A stretch of DNA of 64,000 nt from JACDAE01 sp963717195 (GCA_963717195.1 CAVQVR010000009.1:349693-413692), one strand, 5' to 3'. Counted from the stretch's first letter, positions 44,611-57,284 are shown. The notes: generated by a model not told the origin, from the letters alone. Numbers and translations: made by a program.

Positions 44611-47478
44611 CTCGACAAACCAAGAAGGGCGCTAGCTACTGAGAAGTGTCACGAGACAGCGAGCAGGCAGCTTAACTCTAGGACTCCGACCACTCCGACC
44701 TTGTCTGAATCTGCTGACAAGATCTACTTCAGACTTCTCTCACCGTTTACCGACGTGTTCTGCTTTTTCGCAGATGATGTCGGGAAATTCAGACCAATCG
44801 TACAACGTTTGGCTCTCTGGCTAGACTTGGGTCAGCCGTCAACTCTGCCAAAATCTACCCGCCCAAAAGTCCTGATCGTGACCGAACGAGGAGGAGGATG
44901 TTTCAGGTGACGACGAGTCAGACTTGAGGGTCTTCAAGCGGATGTTGAGCGAGGAGACGACGATGGACGTCTCAGAACAGTTCTCAGACATCCGTCTTCT
45001 TAGCCTTGCAGCCCGCAAGAGGAATCTCTCTAACAAAGCTCGCCACCGAGAGCTGTTCGAACAGCTGCTGAACTTTTCGGATCAAGTAAGGGAAGCCAGG
45101 GTAAAAACGCGAACGCTCTTCTCCGCTCACCACTTTGCCGCCTTTTTTCACTATGCTCTCAATCACATAGCAGCAACTTCAGTAGAGCCCTTCAATTTCA
45201 TTGCAACATCACGAATCGAGAACCCAGTGGCAAGAAACTTGCAGAATCATCTAGTGGACTTCCTTCACAACATCAAAACTCCTCAAAAGCTATTAGAGTT
45301 TGCCATTCCCATTATTACTTCCAGCTTTCTGCTCGATAGCTATCCACCAGACATGCATTGTAAGTTAATCATTATACCTAAATATTGGCTGATTTGTTTG
45401 CAGTCTTTAGCCCTTTAGAAGTCTTCCGCACGCTCTACAAAGAGATTTGCCATCGAGTCTGTCAAACAGGGGTCCTCGCCCACGAAGGGTCAACACACTT
45501 GATCCTCCCATCTAGCTTCATCAAATTACTTGAAAATGAGTTTGTGAAGCAAGTGGAGGCATTTGCAGGTCTCTCTCAAACATCCAGCACTATGTGGCAC
45601 CAAGAAAAGCTCTCTGAATTTAAGCGCGATTGGTTCACCATCTGTTCTAACAACACATGTTTTGTGTGCTTACGGGGGAGGCCTCAATACGGTCTGCCAT
45701 GTGGACATATCATTTGCGACAACTGTGTCCGGAGGTTCGGAGCTACGAGTGACATGTGGACTTTCGATGTTCATCACTGCTTCCTCTGTGGACTGGAGAC
45801 GTCAGGGGTTAATATTAAAGTCAAGCCGCCTACAGCTACACTTCGGCTTTTAAGTATTGATGGAGGTGGCGTAAGAGGAATAATTCCCTTGGTCTTCTTA
45901 CAAGTCTTAGAAGAGATGATTGGACTGCCATACCCAGTTCAGGGGAATTTCCATTTCGTAATTGGTACCAGTTCTGGTTAGTCAAGCCACACAAAATGCT
46001 AATCCATCCAATACTAATTCTGTTCGCAGGGGGGATTAGCTCCCTCGCATTATGTCACAATGGATGGTCGGTAGAAGACTGCATAGACCATTTTGAATAT
46101 TTAGCCAAACAAGCGTTCGAACTACATCATTTCTCATACTTCCGTTGGCTTTCTCGGCTTCGAGCAATATTAATCTCTCTAATCACCGACGGAATCTACC
46201 CAGCTCACAACTTAGAGGTGGTCTTACAAGAAGTCTTTGGTAGTAACAAGAGCATCCTCGACTGCTCAAGTGCAACCTCTATGGGAATTAAGATCGGGAT
46301 AACAGTCTCTACGATGAAGCCAGCACCGTTCATTTTCACGAATTACAATGGGTTGGGAGATCGGGAAGGCAAGAAATATGAGAAGTACGGCGTGTTACTA
46401 GGAAACGCACTAGTGTGGGAGATGTAAGACGCTCGAATGCTTAGATAGACCTTAGCTAATTCAAGATAGTGCAAGATCTACATCTGCAGCACCAGGGCAA
46501 GCCAACAAAGTTGTTACGATTTTTGCTTTGTTGCTAACTTCACAAAACAGGATCTTTACTACGAAGAGTATTGCAGGCCTGGGTAAGTTTCAAGATGGAG
46601 GCTTGAAGCACAACAACCCAATGAAGCTTGCTTTGAAAGAAATAAAAGCACTATTCCCTAATGACTCTTCTGCAAAAAGATCTACATTGAAGGTGTCACT
46701 AGGTACTGGCAAGACTCCTGACGACGATCATGAGATGTATGGTTCGAGCTCTTGGTGGAGAGACATGTGGTTCTTCCGACTTTGTCGAGCGCTCTGGTCA
46801 TCCATGGACTGTCAAGAAGGAAGTGATTCCATCCACAGAAAGGAATTAAAGAGTCTCAAGGACGAATTGAAGACTGGGAAAAAGAGAAGGCGAGGAGAGT
46901 ATTTCAGATTCAACGTAGAATTTAGTGGTCGGGAGCCTGGGCTAGACGATCCCAGCAAGGTGCCCGAAATGAAGATACTCGCTCGAGAAGTGATCCTTCA
47001 TTCGAAGGAAGTGGACCGGCTTGCACACTGCATCATCGCAGAACTTTTTGTGTTTGAGTTAGAGGGTGATCCGAGAAAAGAGAATGGCGTATATCCATGT
47101 ATTGGATACATTTCGTGTTGCCATCGAGCTGGTACTCCTGCGTTCGAGGCATTGTTGGCACGATTGACGAAGTCGTCAGCGAGATTTCTCCTTAGAGGTC
47201 GCGCACTTTCGGGATCGATCCGGGATCGCTCATCCCTTGCAAGAGATGGGAACTTCAGAAAGAGGGTGTGTTTTGATGTCGCTAGTAAACAGGATCTGGT
47301 CTCGCTCCAACTTCGGGAAGGGGGCTTGGAATCTTTCAACATAAGCGGCTCTCCGTTTTCAGTTGACTGGCTAGTAGAGGCTCAGGGGTTGGGACGACCA
47401 TTCGGTAGGCCGGATGGTGTGAAGAGAAAGCGTAAGGACAGTGATGAGGGCTTACCGAAGAAGCGCCCACGGTTATGA
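44605..47478 (+). CDS. fungal patatin-like phospholipase with RING-like zinc finger and basic C-terminus, 5'-truncated
   Basis: Frame is open from about 44,605 and reads LLSPFTDVFCFFADDVGKF and LALWLDLGQPSTLPKST before a one-base shift at 44,887 (VTE, then EEEDVSGDDESDLR). Introns inferred at 45,360-45,403, 45,977-46,029, 46,424-46,475 (all GT-AG) and 46,497-46,550 (GC-AG), each with a CTAA- or CTGA-type branch site. Joined exons give a RING-like C-x2-C...CGH-x2-C-x2-C...C-x2-C finger (CFVCL, CGHIICDNC, CFLCG), then the patatin core: DGGGVRG oxyanion motif, nucleophile Ser in GTSSGG, and Asp in QDGGLKHNNP. The C-terminus KRKRKDSDEGLPKKRPRL looks like a bipartite nuclear signal. Acyl hydrolase acting on membrane lipids; nuclear site is inference. 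First exon absent. Confidence 0.85.
46497..46550 (+). other. GC-AG intron in the patatin gene
   Basis: 54 bp; exon CCAGG, intron starts GCAAGC and ends AAAACAG, branch site TGCTAAC 16 nt before the end. Removing it joins STSAAPG to IFTTKSIAGL and keeps the patatin frame through QDGGL. Confidence 0.7.
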
Positions 47479-49432
47479 GCAAAATGCTCATGCCTGTATA
47501 AGAATGGCTGTAGCACAATTAAATGGGTGGATTACACAGTACAAATGTCAATATGATTCGTCGATCGTGAATTAACTTCATCTTGACCCCCATAACGTGG
47601 GCTATATTACTAGAGTTCAGCCTAACCTACATGTAGTCACTCGCTGACGAGAGAACACCTGTGCAACCACCATATTTGGCCTGGATGCGCAAGGGCTGCA
47701 AGCCTTCTAACTCTTGTACATTTATGTCGACATACACCGGCTTTTGCAGACTTCGACCCCGTTAAGACCAGAGATGGGACGCCAATAATTGAATTGTCAT
47801 ATAAAGTCATCCACCAGCATTCGCGATCGAGTCCAATAGCGTCGCAAATAAAAATGTCAACTTCGAGGCAGAGGATTGTCAGCTTCGTATCCTAGACAGC
47901 ATCCTTGATCAAAACCTTTGCACGTAGAGCACATCACAAAATTTCAGAACTTGAAAAAACGGCCAATTCTGGATTGCAATCCAGAACTAGCCATTCAAGC
48001 GAGAACCCCACACAATGACCTCGCATGAATGAGCAACAATTGGATGAGCATTCCTCCAGAAAGAGCTTTCTGGAAAATGGGCTCCAGAATGCCCCTCCTG
48101 AAATGGCCGTCACATATGTTGCCCTCCAACGCTCAATGGCAATCCCGAATATTATACAGTATAATGACCTCTCATACAAATTATTATCAATTCCACTCGG
48201 CAGCGCATTCAGCCCCTGCTCTGTGAATCAAAAGCGGACTACTACGAGATGCCTGAGGATTTAAGTGTCACACGTCAAAAATTGATGTAAAGTTACTACC
48301 TAATACTGTACTTGCATAGACCTTTCATCCTTTTTTGGCGCTTACACCGTGCGAGTGTTAACATCCTATATATTTGTCTGACTTGGTACCCTGTGTTATC
48401 AAAAGAATCCCAAGCTTTTCTGTATGCAATCTTCAAGATTTATAAGCTCAGCAGCTGCGTCTATTCTCCGTCACAGGACTTACCCTTTTCGTCCACTTTT
48501 TGATTATCTAAAGCAAATTACTTCGCTTCAAGGATCGCAGAATGCCAAATATAATTTGTTATGGAACCGTATGTGAAACCTTTGCTTACTCTATATTCGT
48601 TCACCTTATTAACTATCTTAGCAGTTAGTATCTCCTCGTATTGTCAAATCTCGCAACGGCATCCGGCTACATCCATCCACTATCTGTCAGCTTAGAATCC
48701 TGTGGGTTGAAGGCATTCAATTTTCCTTGGTCCAGGTTGGCACTAAGTTTTCTCTTAATATATATGGACCGCCAATCCCAATTTGTCGGCAACCAGCTGG
48801 GAGAAGCCAAGGCGTACTTACAGCATCCATATTTTGTGAGAAAAGGGATCCGATACGATAATCCTCAATGGTTACACAACCCAAGGGAAAAGACAGATCT
48901 GCACCAGTACATAAAATCTGGTGGGAAAGAGATACTTTGGTGGTCAGCTTCTGACATTCGATGTATGGGCGAATACAGGAACAGGCCTTGGAGTTTCTTG
49001 ATTCATCTTTTGGAACTCGCCTTCAAAAGTAGACCTCGAAGAAATTGAACCTCTATACTCGATAGCTTGGAAGGTGTCATCTAATATGCATTATCTCACT
49101 TTCGTTTTTGATAGATAGTTTTCCTTTTCTGTACGCTTCATTCAAAATCCACTGCTTCATGTAACTTTTGCAGAAGAAATGGCTTTCAAATATATGCGAA
49201 ATCCTTTTATAGGTACCAAGTCAGCCAAATACACGAAAGAAGATATCAAATACTCCAATGATGAGTGGGCACACAGGAGAAATGCTTGAATGTAGAACTG
49301 AAAAGCGTGAGGCACTAAGTAGCCTTTGCAATATCATATATACCTAAGTTACTGTAATATCTTTGTAATAAATCAATCAAGTTTCAGCTGTTCTAGAGTG
49401 CATCGCAATTAATTATTAGATGAAAGCTAGAA
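47479..49432. other. fungal intergenic region with one possible gene relic
   Basis: Nearly 2 kb, A+T rich, without a gene I can support overall. ORF at 48,641-49,048 (+) contains GNQLGEAKAYLQHPYFVRKG followed by IRYDNPQWL, which recalls the N-terminal region of fungal SNF2-family helicases; there is no helicase core, so at best a decayed fragment. No tandem repeats seen. Confidence 0.4.
48641..49048 (+). pseudogene. possible SNF2-helicase-like fragment
   Basis: 135 codons. Only the segment around YLQHPYFVRKGIRYDNP looks conserved, from memory of fungal SNF2-type proteins. The first 40 residues appear non-coding. Presented as a weak call. Confidence 0.25.
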
Positions 49433-50221
49433 CTAGTTGCTATTGTTTAAGACGCCCACTTTCCATTTCCATCCAGTTACCATAAAGGAATCACCCGTTT
49501 TACCATTGCTAATTTGGTCTGTTTGATGTACCATCCCCGGAATTTGAAAGAAGTGTTGCCTTAGTTTCTTCCCTGGAAGATGTTCCCATGTTAGGCCAAC
49601 AATATTCGATACGTCCTTCTCAGTCCGAGCCCTCTCAATTCCAAGAATGTGTTCTGGTCCAATTGTCCGCAGCTCGAAAGAAGCATCATTCCAGTACAGG
49701 TAAGCCGAATAATATCCTCCGATCTTACGAGATACAAGTCGACGTGGCTCACTTATATCAGTATAGTGGGTATCGCTTATTATAGCGTCCCGAATATTGA
49801 TAGTAAGTCTGCTCTCTGGAAAGTACAGTTCTCCATTTGATAACTTCGTATATGGTTTTAGAGAGTCTTTAAGGAGGTCCCTTTTATCCCACACATCCGG
49901 TTTACCGTATTTCCCACCACTGCGGTCACGTCCAAGTACAAGGACTAGATACGACGATTTGGTGTTGGTCTTGAAATTCTTGGTGTTATAGAGATGGTGT
50001 AGATCATGTCCGATCAAAACAGGATTGAGTCCTATTTCAATCATAGCAGACAGCCAATCCTCGCCCTGAAAGATTAAATTCCATAGTCGGCCGTGTTTGT
50101 CGTTAGGTCCACGTTTGGTTCTGAATGCTTCATTTATCACGTGATTAAAAATTGACGAGCCGTTAGATCTGATCTTATCCAGGATTTCATTGGGAACACT
50201 ATAGATTTCTTTAGAAGCCAT
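49433..50221 (-). CDS. fungal hypothetical protein, 262 residues
   Basis: Single exon from ATG (MASKEIYSVPNEILDKIRS) to stop. Soluble, no signal peptide or membrane helix, mixed alpha/beta. Contains YLVLVLGRDRSGGKYGKP, ESRLTINIRDAIISDTHYTD and LRTIGPEHILGIERARTE. No recognised family. Balanced composition and an intact long frame in A+T-rich DNA make it likely to be real. Lies between the decayed region and another unknown gene, on opposite strands. Confidence 0.6.
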   Translation of the reverse strand: MASKEIYSVPNEILDKIRSNGSSIFNHVINEAFRTKRGPNDKHGRLWNLIFQGEDWLSAMIEIGLNPVLIGHDLHHLYNTKNFKTNTKSSYLVLVLGRDRSGGKYGKPDVWDKRDLLKDSLKPYTKLSNGELYFPESRLTINIRDAIISDTHYTDISEPRRLVSRKIGGYYSAYLYWNDASFELRTIGPEHILGIERARTEKDVSNIVGLTWEHLPGKKLRQHFFQIPGMVHQTDQISNGKTGDSFMVTGWKWKVGVLNNSN

Positions 50222-50521
50222 AGCTCATATGTTTACAAGAACATTAGGCCTATTAGATGCTATATATATACTGTACTAGCAGCCATTTGTGGCAAGTGCC
50301 CCCTTAACCGCTATATCTGTTTGGAGGCTGAATTGACGACGATTTTAATGAAGACAATGGCGGCTAGAAATGGCCCCTCAGAAAGAAAGAGCCATTGAAA
50401 ACAACATAGGGAAACGTGAGCAGAAATCGGCCTAAGAGTGCATTATGGATCTTTTGGAGCTTGATTTATTTATTTCGAGTGACCCCTGCCGCCTCTTTCT
50501 GACCTGTGCATGTATATCTAG

Positions 50522-51370
50522 ATGTTAGTCATGACCACCGCCAAGATTGAGGCCGTATTTCGGGCAGTGCCCGAGATCAAGGACAGGATTATGGATGAGT
50601 TGACGTGTATGGATGCAACGATGGTCGCAAGGGCATTTCCCGTCTCGTTCACGACAGGGGAGAAGATCAAGTACACGAATGTGGTCAGGAACATAATCAC
50701 AGACAGGAAGTGGTTGAGGAACATGGTCAGGGAGGGGTACACGTTCACGGTGGTAGGACGAGATCTGGACAGGGTTAGGTGTATGGACGCGAATACAAAG
50801 ATGAGTGTAGTCTTGCTGCTGTTCGTAACTAGGGACAACTCGTTCATCCCGCCCACGAATGACTTCGTGAGCGCAGAGAAGTTCATGTTTGGCTACGAAG
50901 GTCGTCCTATCGAAACCTACAACCCTAACTATGTGACAGTTCCATCGACCTTTACTTTGCCCTCTCCATACGAAGTCAGGACGGTGAATGCCGCCAGGCA
51001 CGACACGACCATAAGCATCGTGATGCCGATGGTAGCTGCGTCCACCTACACGCCCGTGGACATATCCCGGTACATGTCAGCGGACACGATCCACACCCAG
51101 TGCATGTATTCGAATATGAGCACAGCCCCGTCCATGGTCAAGATCGCGCCCACATCCCTATCGTTCGACAACAACAAGAACGCAGGCCGCAAAAGGCTCG
51201 TCGCTGAGGGCGGGAAGGAAGAGGGACATGATCGCCAGGGCTACACATGCTTGTTCACGCTTGTGGCCACGACCCCTCACATGAATACCCTCGCGCCCGG
51301 GGTCGCGTGGGAGTATGGCAGACTGACCACTATCATGTACATACTTGGCTCGCCATCAAGTTGTGACTGA
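50522..51370 (+). CDS. fungal hypothetical protein, 282 residues
   Basis: ATG at 50,522; a second ATG four codons in. N-terminal 45 residues (VFRAVPEIKDRIMDELTCMD) could be an F-box-like helix set, but this is weak. The middle has NVVRNIITDRKWLRNMVREG and a Pro/Thr-rich stretch VPSTFTLPSPYEVRT, and the end is hydrophilic. The DNA of this gene is clearly more G+C rich than its flanks, and its antisense frames are partly open too. Single exon, no family recognised. Confidence 0.5.
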   Translation: MLVMTTAKIEAVFRAVPEIKDRIMDELTCMDATMVARAFPVSFTTGEKIKYTNVVRNIITDRKWLRNMVREGYTFTVVGRDLDRVRCMDANTKMSVVLLLFVTRDNSFIPPTNDFVSAEKFMFGYEGRPIETYNPNYVTVPSTFTLPSPYEVRTVNAARHDTTISIVMPMVAASTYTPVDISRYMSADTIHTQCMYSNMSTAPSMVKIAPTSLSFDNNKNAGRKRLVAEGGKEEGHDRQGYTCLFTLVATTPHMNTLAPGVAWEYGRLTTIMYILGSPSSCD

Positions 51371-51871
51371 AGCGCCAGAATCTGGAAGGAATGGCTCAGG
51401 GAGAGAATCAATGGCTTGAGTGACAAGGTGCTTTGATTGTAATATCCAGTCTCCAATTGAGATTGGAGTTCCTGTTCAGAAGTCTCGAAGGTTTTGGAGC
51501 ATCTGCAGAACTAGTCATAAAAACGTCCCATCTGAGCGTTTTGTGAGCGTATCTTAAATGACCTTTCCTTGCTTGCGATGGATTTCTGAAGGAGTTCAGG
51601 CTTGGAGCTTGCATTATACTCTTCAATTCGCCACCTCATCTCTCAAGCAGACAGCGATGAGCTTGTGACTGTAGAAAAGCAAACACAATTAATCAAAAAG
51701 TTGCCTGCAATAACTGACTTCTCTTGTATCCTGTGTGCGTTGACTACCAATTGAAGACTTTATTTATACAAAACGCAAATAATGGAACAGGCAAGTAGCG
51801 CAAGGAGCTTACCAATGAGCCTGCTACAGATGATCCAAATATTCACCTTCGTGTATCCAACTGCCTTTGAT
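51371..51871. other. fungal intergenic, no feature seen
   Basis: About 500 bp, A+T rich, between the unknown + strand gene and the 3' end of the GTPase gene. No reading frame or repeat I can support. Confidence 0.4.
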
Positions 51872-54800
51872 CTATACTGCTCCTCTACCGTGTACATACT
51901 CCTCTACTCTCTCTGCTTGCGTATGAGAGCCGACATATTCCTCAAAGCGAGAATATTCGTTATTGAGCGCGTCCTGAATCATCTTTCCATTATCGGGTAG
52001 AGACTCGAACGGAACGGATTCTTCCAAAGATGCGTTCTCGGCAGTTTCATCCTTTCGCACTTCGTTGTCGTGTTCCACAGCTTGCTCTTCCTCTGGGTCA
52101 GATTTGATTTTCGCAGCCGAATCATCTCCGGCAGCAGCCTCTTTCAATTCTTCAAGAATCTTGGTGACCCCAGCTTTCATGATTCTCTCCCATCTGGCCA
52201 CCTCTCTGCCGTGCGGGTTAGCCCCTGTGATGACCGTCATATAGTCTCTGCGCATCAGCACAAATACCTCATTGGCTTTGTGGGACATCTTTTCCTCGAC
52301 CTGGCGACACGCGTGGGTAAGATGCTTCTTCACCTCCTCAGCTGACTCGTGGAACATAGAGTGTCGCTGTGCATCGACACGGGAAGTCATATGCGCCTTC
52401 ATTCGCATGTATGATCCAGCGCCTAAGATAATCTGTCAGATATTTCTTTGTGGGATGTTAGGGTGACGTACCACGTTCTGCTGTACAACACTGGTAGGCA
52501 GACACAAGATGTCGAGCGATGACCGGAGTGAATTCGCGGTTGGCATCTCGTTGACGCTCGCCGACAAGTGTATCCATCTGTTGGGTAAGATCCTCAAAGA
52601 TGTGCTCATATTTCCGGAGCTGTTGACCCAATATTTCCAAGCCAGTAAGGCCTGCACCGGTCCTTATGGTCCGAGCTTGAATATCGTTATGGAAGGATTG
52701 CAGTAGCTCTTTGGTACTTTTGGTAAAAGACTGTAATACCCGGGGTAGCTGACGCACAAATGCCTTCTCCCAGTGAGAGCCAAGGAGCTTGATAATGGGC
52801 TCGGTGCTTACAGAAATCTAATTAGCAGTGATATTTTGAGCCAGAAAGAGGTGTGAATACAAGTTACTTACAGCTGCAGATTGAAGTTCAGTAGCCCTAA
52901 CGCGCTACTATAAACGCCGTCTCGGCGACACACGGCTCTGCTAATGTATCAGTAAAAATTCTTGAAGTCAAAAAATTCTTGAACTAACTTGTATGTCGAC
53001 CAAGGCAAGCCCCCTGCTGCCCGATTCTCCCTGTTAACAGGAGCACCCCATTTGGCGGCAGTAGCGTTGGCTTCGTTCACTGCTGCTGTTATTGCTTGAT
53101 CGAATTTATCATAAATATTCTGTGATAGACTCTCTTTCATCTTATGCAAGCAAACTTGCACGTCGCTCTCTAGGCCTTTCTTCAGTTCAGCAAGCTTCAA
53201 CTGCAGGTACCTGGCTTCTGCAGCCATCTGGGCATCTGAAATATTAACGCTAGTCCAATCGCTACAAGCCCACAACGATAGAGAACCAATAAACTGATCT
53301 ACAGCATTTAAGAAGCGACGACAAGTAGAAGTTCTCGCCGTCTCCGCCAGCTTCTTGCAGTGGGCTCGGAGTTGAGGTATCTATAAAGAGGTAGTAAGAG
53401 TCTAAAGTGCCTATTAGGGGAGATTCGTTCACTTACTTCGGTATCTTCTACTGTGCTGAATCCCGGCACCACCTTATCTCTTTGGAGACGACCACAGAGT
53501 CTCTGGTATGCTCTGCTACTAATGCAGAAGACCGGTAATGACCGTGCAACCTCGTCATAGTCCCGCAGATCCTCATCCGGATTAAATTCGGCTTCATTTG
53601 TCTCTATTTGGTTTTCCTGGTCTAGCTCTCTGATTCCGGCAGCGAACTTTGAGCGCTTAGAATCTTTCTAAACGGAGCCAGCACGAGAGACTCACATCTT
53701 GTTGAATTGCACCTTTTGAATATCTATTCCTTCCTGAGATGCAGATAGTATTCATTTCCGACTCAATCGCGTCATGTGCGGTATCAAGATTCTTTAATTC
53801 CTCTTTGAGGGTCAGCATCATGGCGTCTAGTTCTCGCCTCTGCAGACGGGCTTCTCTCCTTGTCCACTTCAGTTGAGTGATTTTAGCTTCAATCCCTTCC
53901 ATTGTCAGCGGTGAGTTCGTGTCTGCATCTGCGTCATCTTCCTCTCCCGAGATAGCGTCATTCGCAGAGTTGTCATCATCGTCAGACGTCTTTCCGGATA
54001 TTCGCTTTTTACTCTGATTTTGCGATTTATTTGACCGCTTACGTTTCTTCGCTCCTTTTTTTAGGGCATACACTGACTTGCCCTCCTCAGCATCGTCTCG
54101 AAGCTTATCCAATACTTCTAGTTGGTCCTCAGTATCGTTCAAGGTCTCACCATAGACAACCCTGGATTCCTTGAGTCGAGCAATATCTTTTTTCAACCGT
54201 TTCTGGTCTCGCTCAATCTGGTCGAATTTCTCCCATTTTGGAGTCATTTCTTCCAACCCTAGGCTATCAGATGCTTCTGTAATCTAAACAATTCTCAGCT
54301 GTGTCGTTGGAGACCAGACTGGCCACTCACCGAAATGTCATCCGTTTTGGAGCAAATGAAGGTAACTCGAGAATAGGTGCCATCATATTTTAGCTGCCTC
54401 TTGAAAGACTCACCAAGCAGTGATTTAGCTGCCTTGTCGTCGACAGCACGGGTAATTGGCGCGACAATCCATAAACCTGTACTAGATCAAACTCAGCACA
54501 ATATATAGGAATTACTGGACTTACTGGTACACATCTTCATGTAATTCTGCGCGATTGCGGACCGGGCTTCTTCGAGTCAATACAGCATCTGTTTAGCGAG
54601 AGGGATAAGAATGTCTCACCAGCATTTGAGTCGTGCACTCCCGGCAAATCCACTACCACGGCACCAGTTGAGAGAGCATCAGATTTCGTATGGATTTTGA
54701 CAACTTTAATCAAAGGCCAATACTCCATCTCTCGTTTGTGCCTTTTATTGTCATTAGTAAGTTTCTCCTCGGAGTCTACATAAGTCTGGAGGATTTGATA

Positions 54801-56389
54801 GAATCTGTCAGAGCGTGCTTCCCCAACTTTCTTGATAGTTCCAAGGACGCTCTGCACACCAGGTTGCCCCATCAAATCGCGAATATTACTCTTTGCCATG
54901 TCGTCTCTATTCAGAGATGGATACACTGCTTTGATCTTCGCATAGGCGATGCCGGCCTCGGAATCCTCATTAGTGACATCACGTGAGACATGGCCACTGC
55001 CTTCGAGCAGTTCCTCAAACAGAATACGGAGTTCCTTTTCCCAATCTTCTGGCTGGATAAACTCAATCTCGGCACGGTATCTTGCGTTCTCATCTACGCT
55101 GGAATTCCAAGACAGTTCTGTTACAACAGCCGTACAAGCTCTCATGCTGACACTATGAGCGATACATTTCGAGAGCAGGACTATTAAGTACAAACTCACC
55201 AATTGGTGGGAACGAGCCGTTCTTCGTCCAGCATTGCATTGATAACGCTGCTCTTACCTGCAAAGATAGTTAGCCGGCACCGTAGGCAAAGCTTAAAGGG
55301 ATCTCACCAGCTCCTGTGTTGCCAACTACACCGATTATGGTTGGCTCATTGACATTTTGCTGTCTTAAATGGTCTTCCAATGATTAGTAAAGCTAATATT
55401 GATCTTGGCTTAGAGCTTACTGATTTGTCGAATCCATTGATGTGCCTCTGTGCTCTGTGTACCAAATGGTAATATATGATTTTTCAATCGGTCAAGGAGT
55501 TGTATGCTGTTCTTGACTTCGACTTCGAGCATCTCTGGGGTTCCGTTGGCCAAAAGCCCTTGAATCCGCAAAGTGTTAGAGCTTGGAGTGGGTGAAGCCC
55601 GAATGGTAGTGGTACTTGCTGCTGGGGAGGCAGCGAGGGTTTTGAAGGTTGGCGACGCGTGAAGGCTAGGGCTTGCCGATTTCTCCTCTTGTTTCTCGAG
55701 TCCTGTCTCGCCTTTCTCCGATTTACGGATGACAGACTCATTCTGCTTTTTCATAAGGATATCTTTTGCTTGAGGAGGAGGCGACTGTGTACGTGAAACA
55801 TCTCTGAAGTTTGTTCCGTCACTGCTTGAGTTTAGAGGAGTAGCTGTGGTTCCCAGAGCGAATAAAGGACATAGGCTCTCAGGCTTTGGTGTTGGATTCA
55901 CAACTTTTCCTGGAGTATCCTCAGATTTTATCTGGGCGGACCCGTTTACAAGCCGCAGTGGGGACCTGGTTCCAGACAAAGTGCCATTAGCAAGGACTTG
56001 CGAGGGTTCTTCCACGGCACGGAAAACGATCAATTTGTCGTTCCAAATATCAAGCTGGCAGATATGTGTGATATTAGCGGGTCTCGTATCTCCAAAGTAC
56101 AGGTGAACTCGACATTTTGTCCTTTGAGTATAGAGACTTTGGATCGTGGCAACCGGGTGCTTCTACAAGGGCGGTTACCACCAGCGTTAAAGGCGTATGA
56201 GCTGACGGACGTACATACCGCGCAACACTTGAACCATGTAAAATCCATTGGCTCACATGCCTCTGGCATCTTGCGATGATTTAAGACTGCCACAAGGTAT
56301 ACGTCGGATTCCCTTGGATCATTGGGCATTCCCGACTGCGCCTTCTTGCGTAGTATTCTGTTTGATATCAGCCCGAAGCACAAATCCAT
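51872..56389 (-). CDS. fungal dynamin-like nuclear GTPase (SLIP-GC-like), multi-exon
   Basis: Large GTPase with coiled coils. Introns (minus strand) inferred at 55,374-55,420, 55,258-55,307, 55,153-55,199, 54,567-54,619, 54,477-54,524, 54,284-54,330, 53,647-53,695, 53,381-53,436, 52,938-52,988, 52,807-52,871 and 52,423-52,471. Joining the exons gives an unbroken frame with the P-loop VVGNTGAGKSSVINAML, G3 VVVDLPGVHDSNAAR, then YMKMCTSLWIVAPITRAVDD and G4 FICSKTDDIS. After that come a charged coiled-coil region with KKGAKKRKRSNK (nuclear-type signal), and helical stalk segments (SHWEKAFVRQLPRVLQSF). The N-terminus (ATG 56,389, MDLCFGLISN) is a Ser/Pro-rich region; between 56,040 and 56,100 the frame changes and I could not place the intron or shift. 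About 1,300 residues in all. Relatives are DNA-damage-linked GTPases in animals. Confidence 0.82.
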
Positions 56390-57284
56390 TGGCCTCGAAG
56401 CGGCAACGGTAGTTTGTACAACGCAGGTCCATAGCAGTATAGCGATAAGCGCATCTATTATGGGTTTGCTTATCGCAAATAAGGCCTGAAACTTAAGCAG
56501 ATGGTATCACTTACATCCTGGAATCTTCCATGATTTCTAACCAGAGCAATGCCTCGATGTCATAACGAGGGGCAAGGAATGATAGGGATTGTTATTATTC
56601 AAGCTGTGGTACAAGAGCTCCACGGGACTAGGTTTACCCAAAACGAGCCCATAATCCATGTGGGGATCCTTGATAAAGGGGTGGGGAGCTATTACTGGGG
56701 GGGAGCCGTTCTTGACTGTATTATTAGACTTGTATTGGAGGGTAAGCCGTTGCAGGGATCCTTGATAAAGGGTGGGGAGCCGTTCTTGACTCTCATTATT
56801 GGCAGGAATTCATCAGTACGGTAACAGATACAGTCACTTGCAAAATCGGCTTCGTCCCCTTTCGCCTAAAAAAATTCTGAGCACAGACCACATTGGCCAC
56901 TTTTGGCGCTGACACCGTAGTACGTGTTTGTCATCCCATGTAGTCTATAGTACTGTATTGTACCGCACGTGCGACAGACGCCTCGAAGTCGAGCTATCAA
57001 CGCCAAAATCAACGGCACGCGATTGATTGTTGCACTACTCGACATTATAGAGCAAGATAGCTGATTCGTTCGTTAATTACCTTATATTATTTGATAATAC
57101 TTTGTGCTTCTAGAATGTCCTAGAATAGTAGGTGGTATTTGTCAGCTTATAAGTATAAATTAACAGGAGCCCCCACACCCCTCTTATCGGTTTTCTTTAT
57201 ATTATATTATATTATTGTTATATTCAGCCTTTTACATTTGACCTGTTAATATATGTACAAGTTATAAAATATTTATGCGAACTA
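56390..57284. other. fungal intergenic with imperfect direct repeats
   Basis: GGGATCCTTGATAAAGGG-type units occur at 56,663 and 56,756, and GAGCCGTTCTTGACT at 56,703 and 56,778, so a segment of about 90 bp is duplicated imperfectly. The part from 57,110 to 57,280 is very A+T rich (likely 3' region of the HET-NACHT gene). No gene. Confidence 0.5.

Noticed and set aside
50525..51001. 158-residue minus-strand ORF opposite the unknown fungal gene
   Set aside because: Less natural composition than the plus frame; cannot be excluded fully.
53668..53695. 28-bp intron in the GTPase gene
   Set aside because: Too short for splicing; using the AG at 53,647 gives a 49-bp intron with a TCTAAG branch site and keeps the frame.
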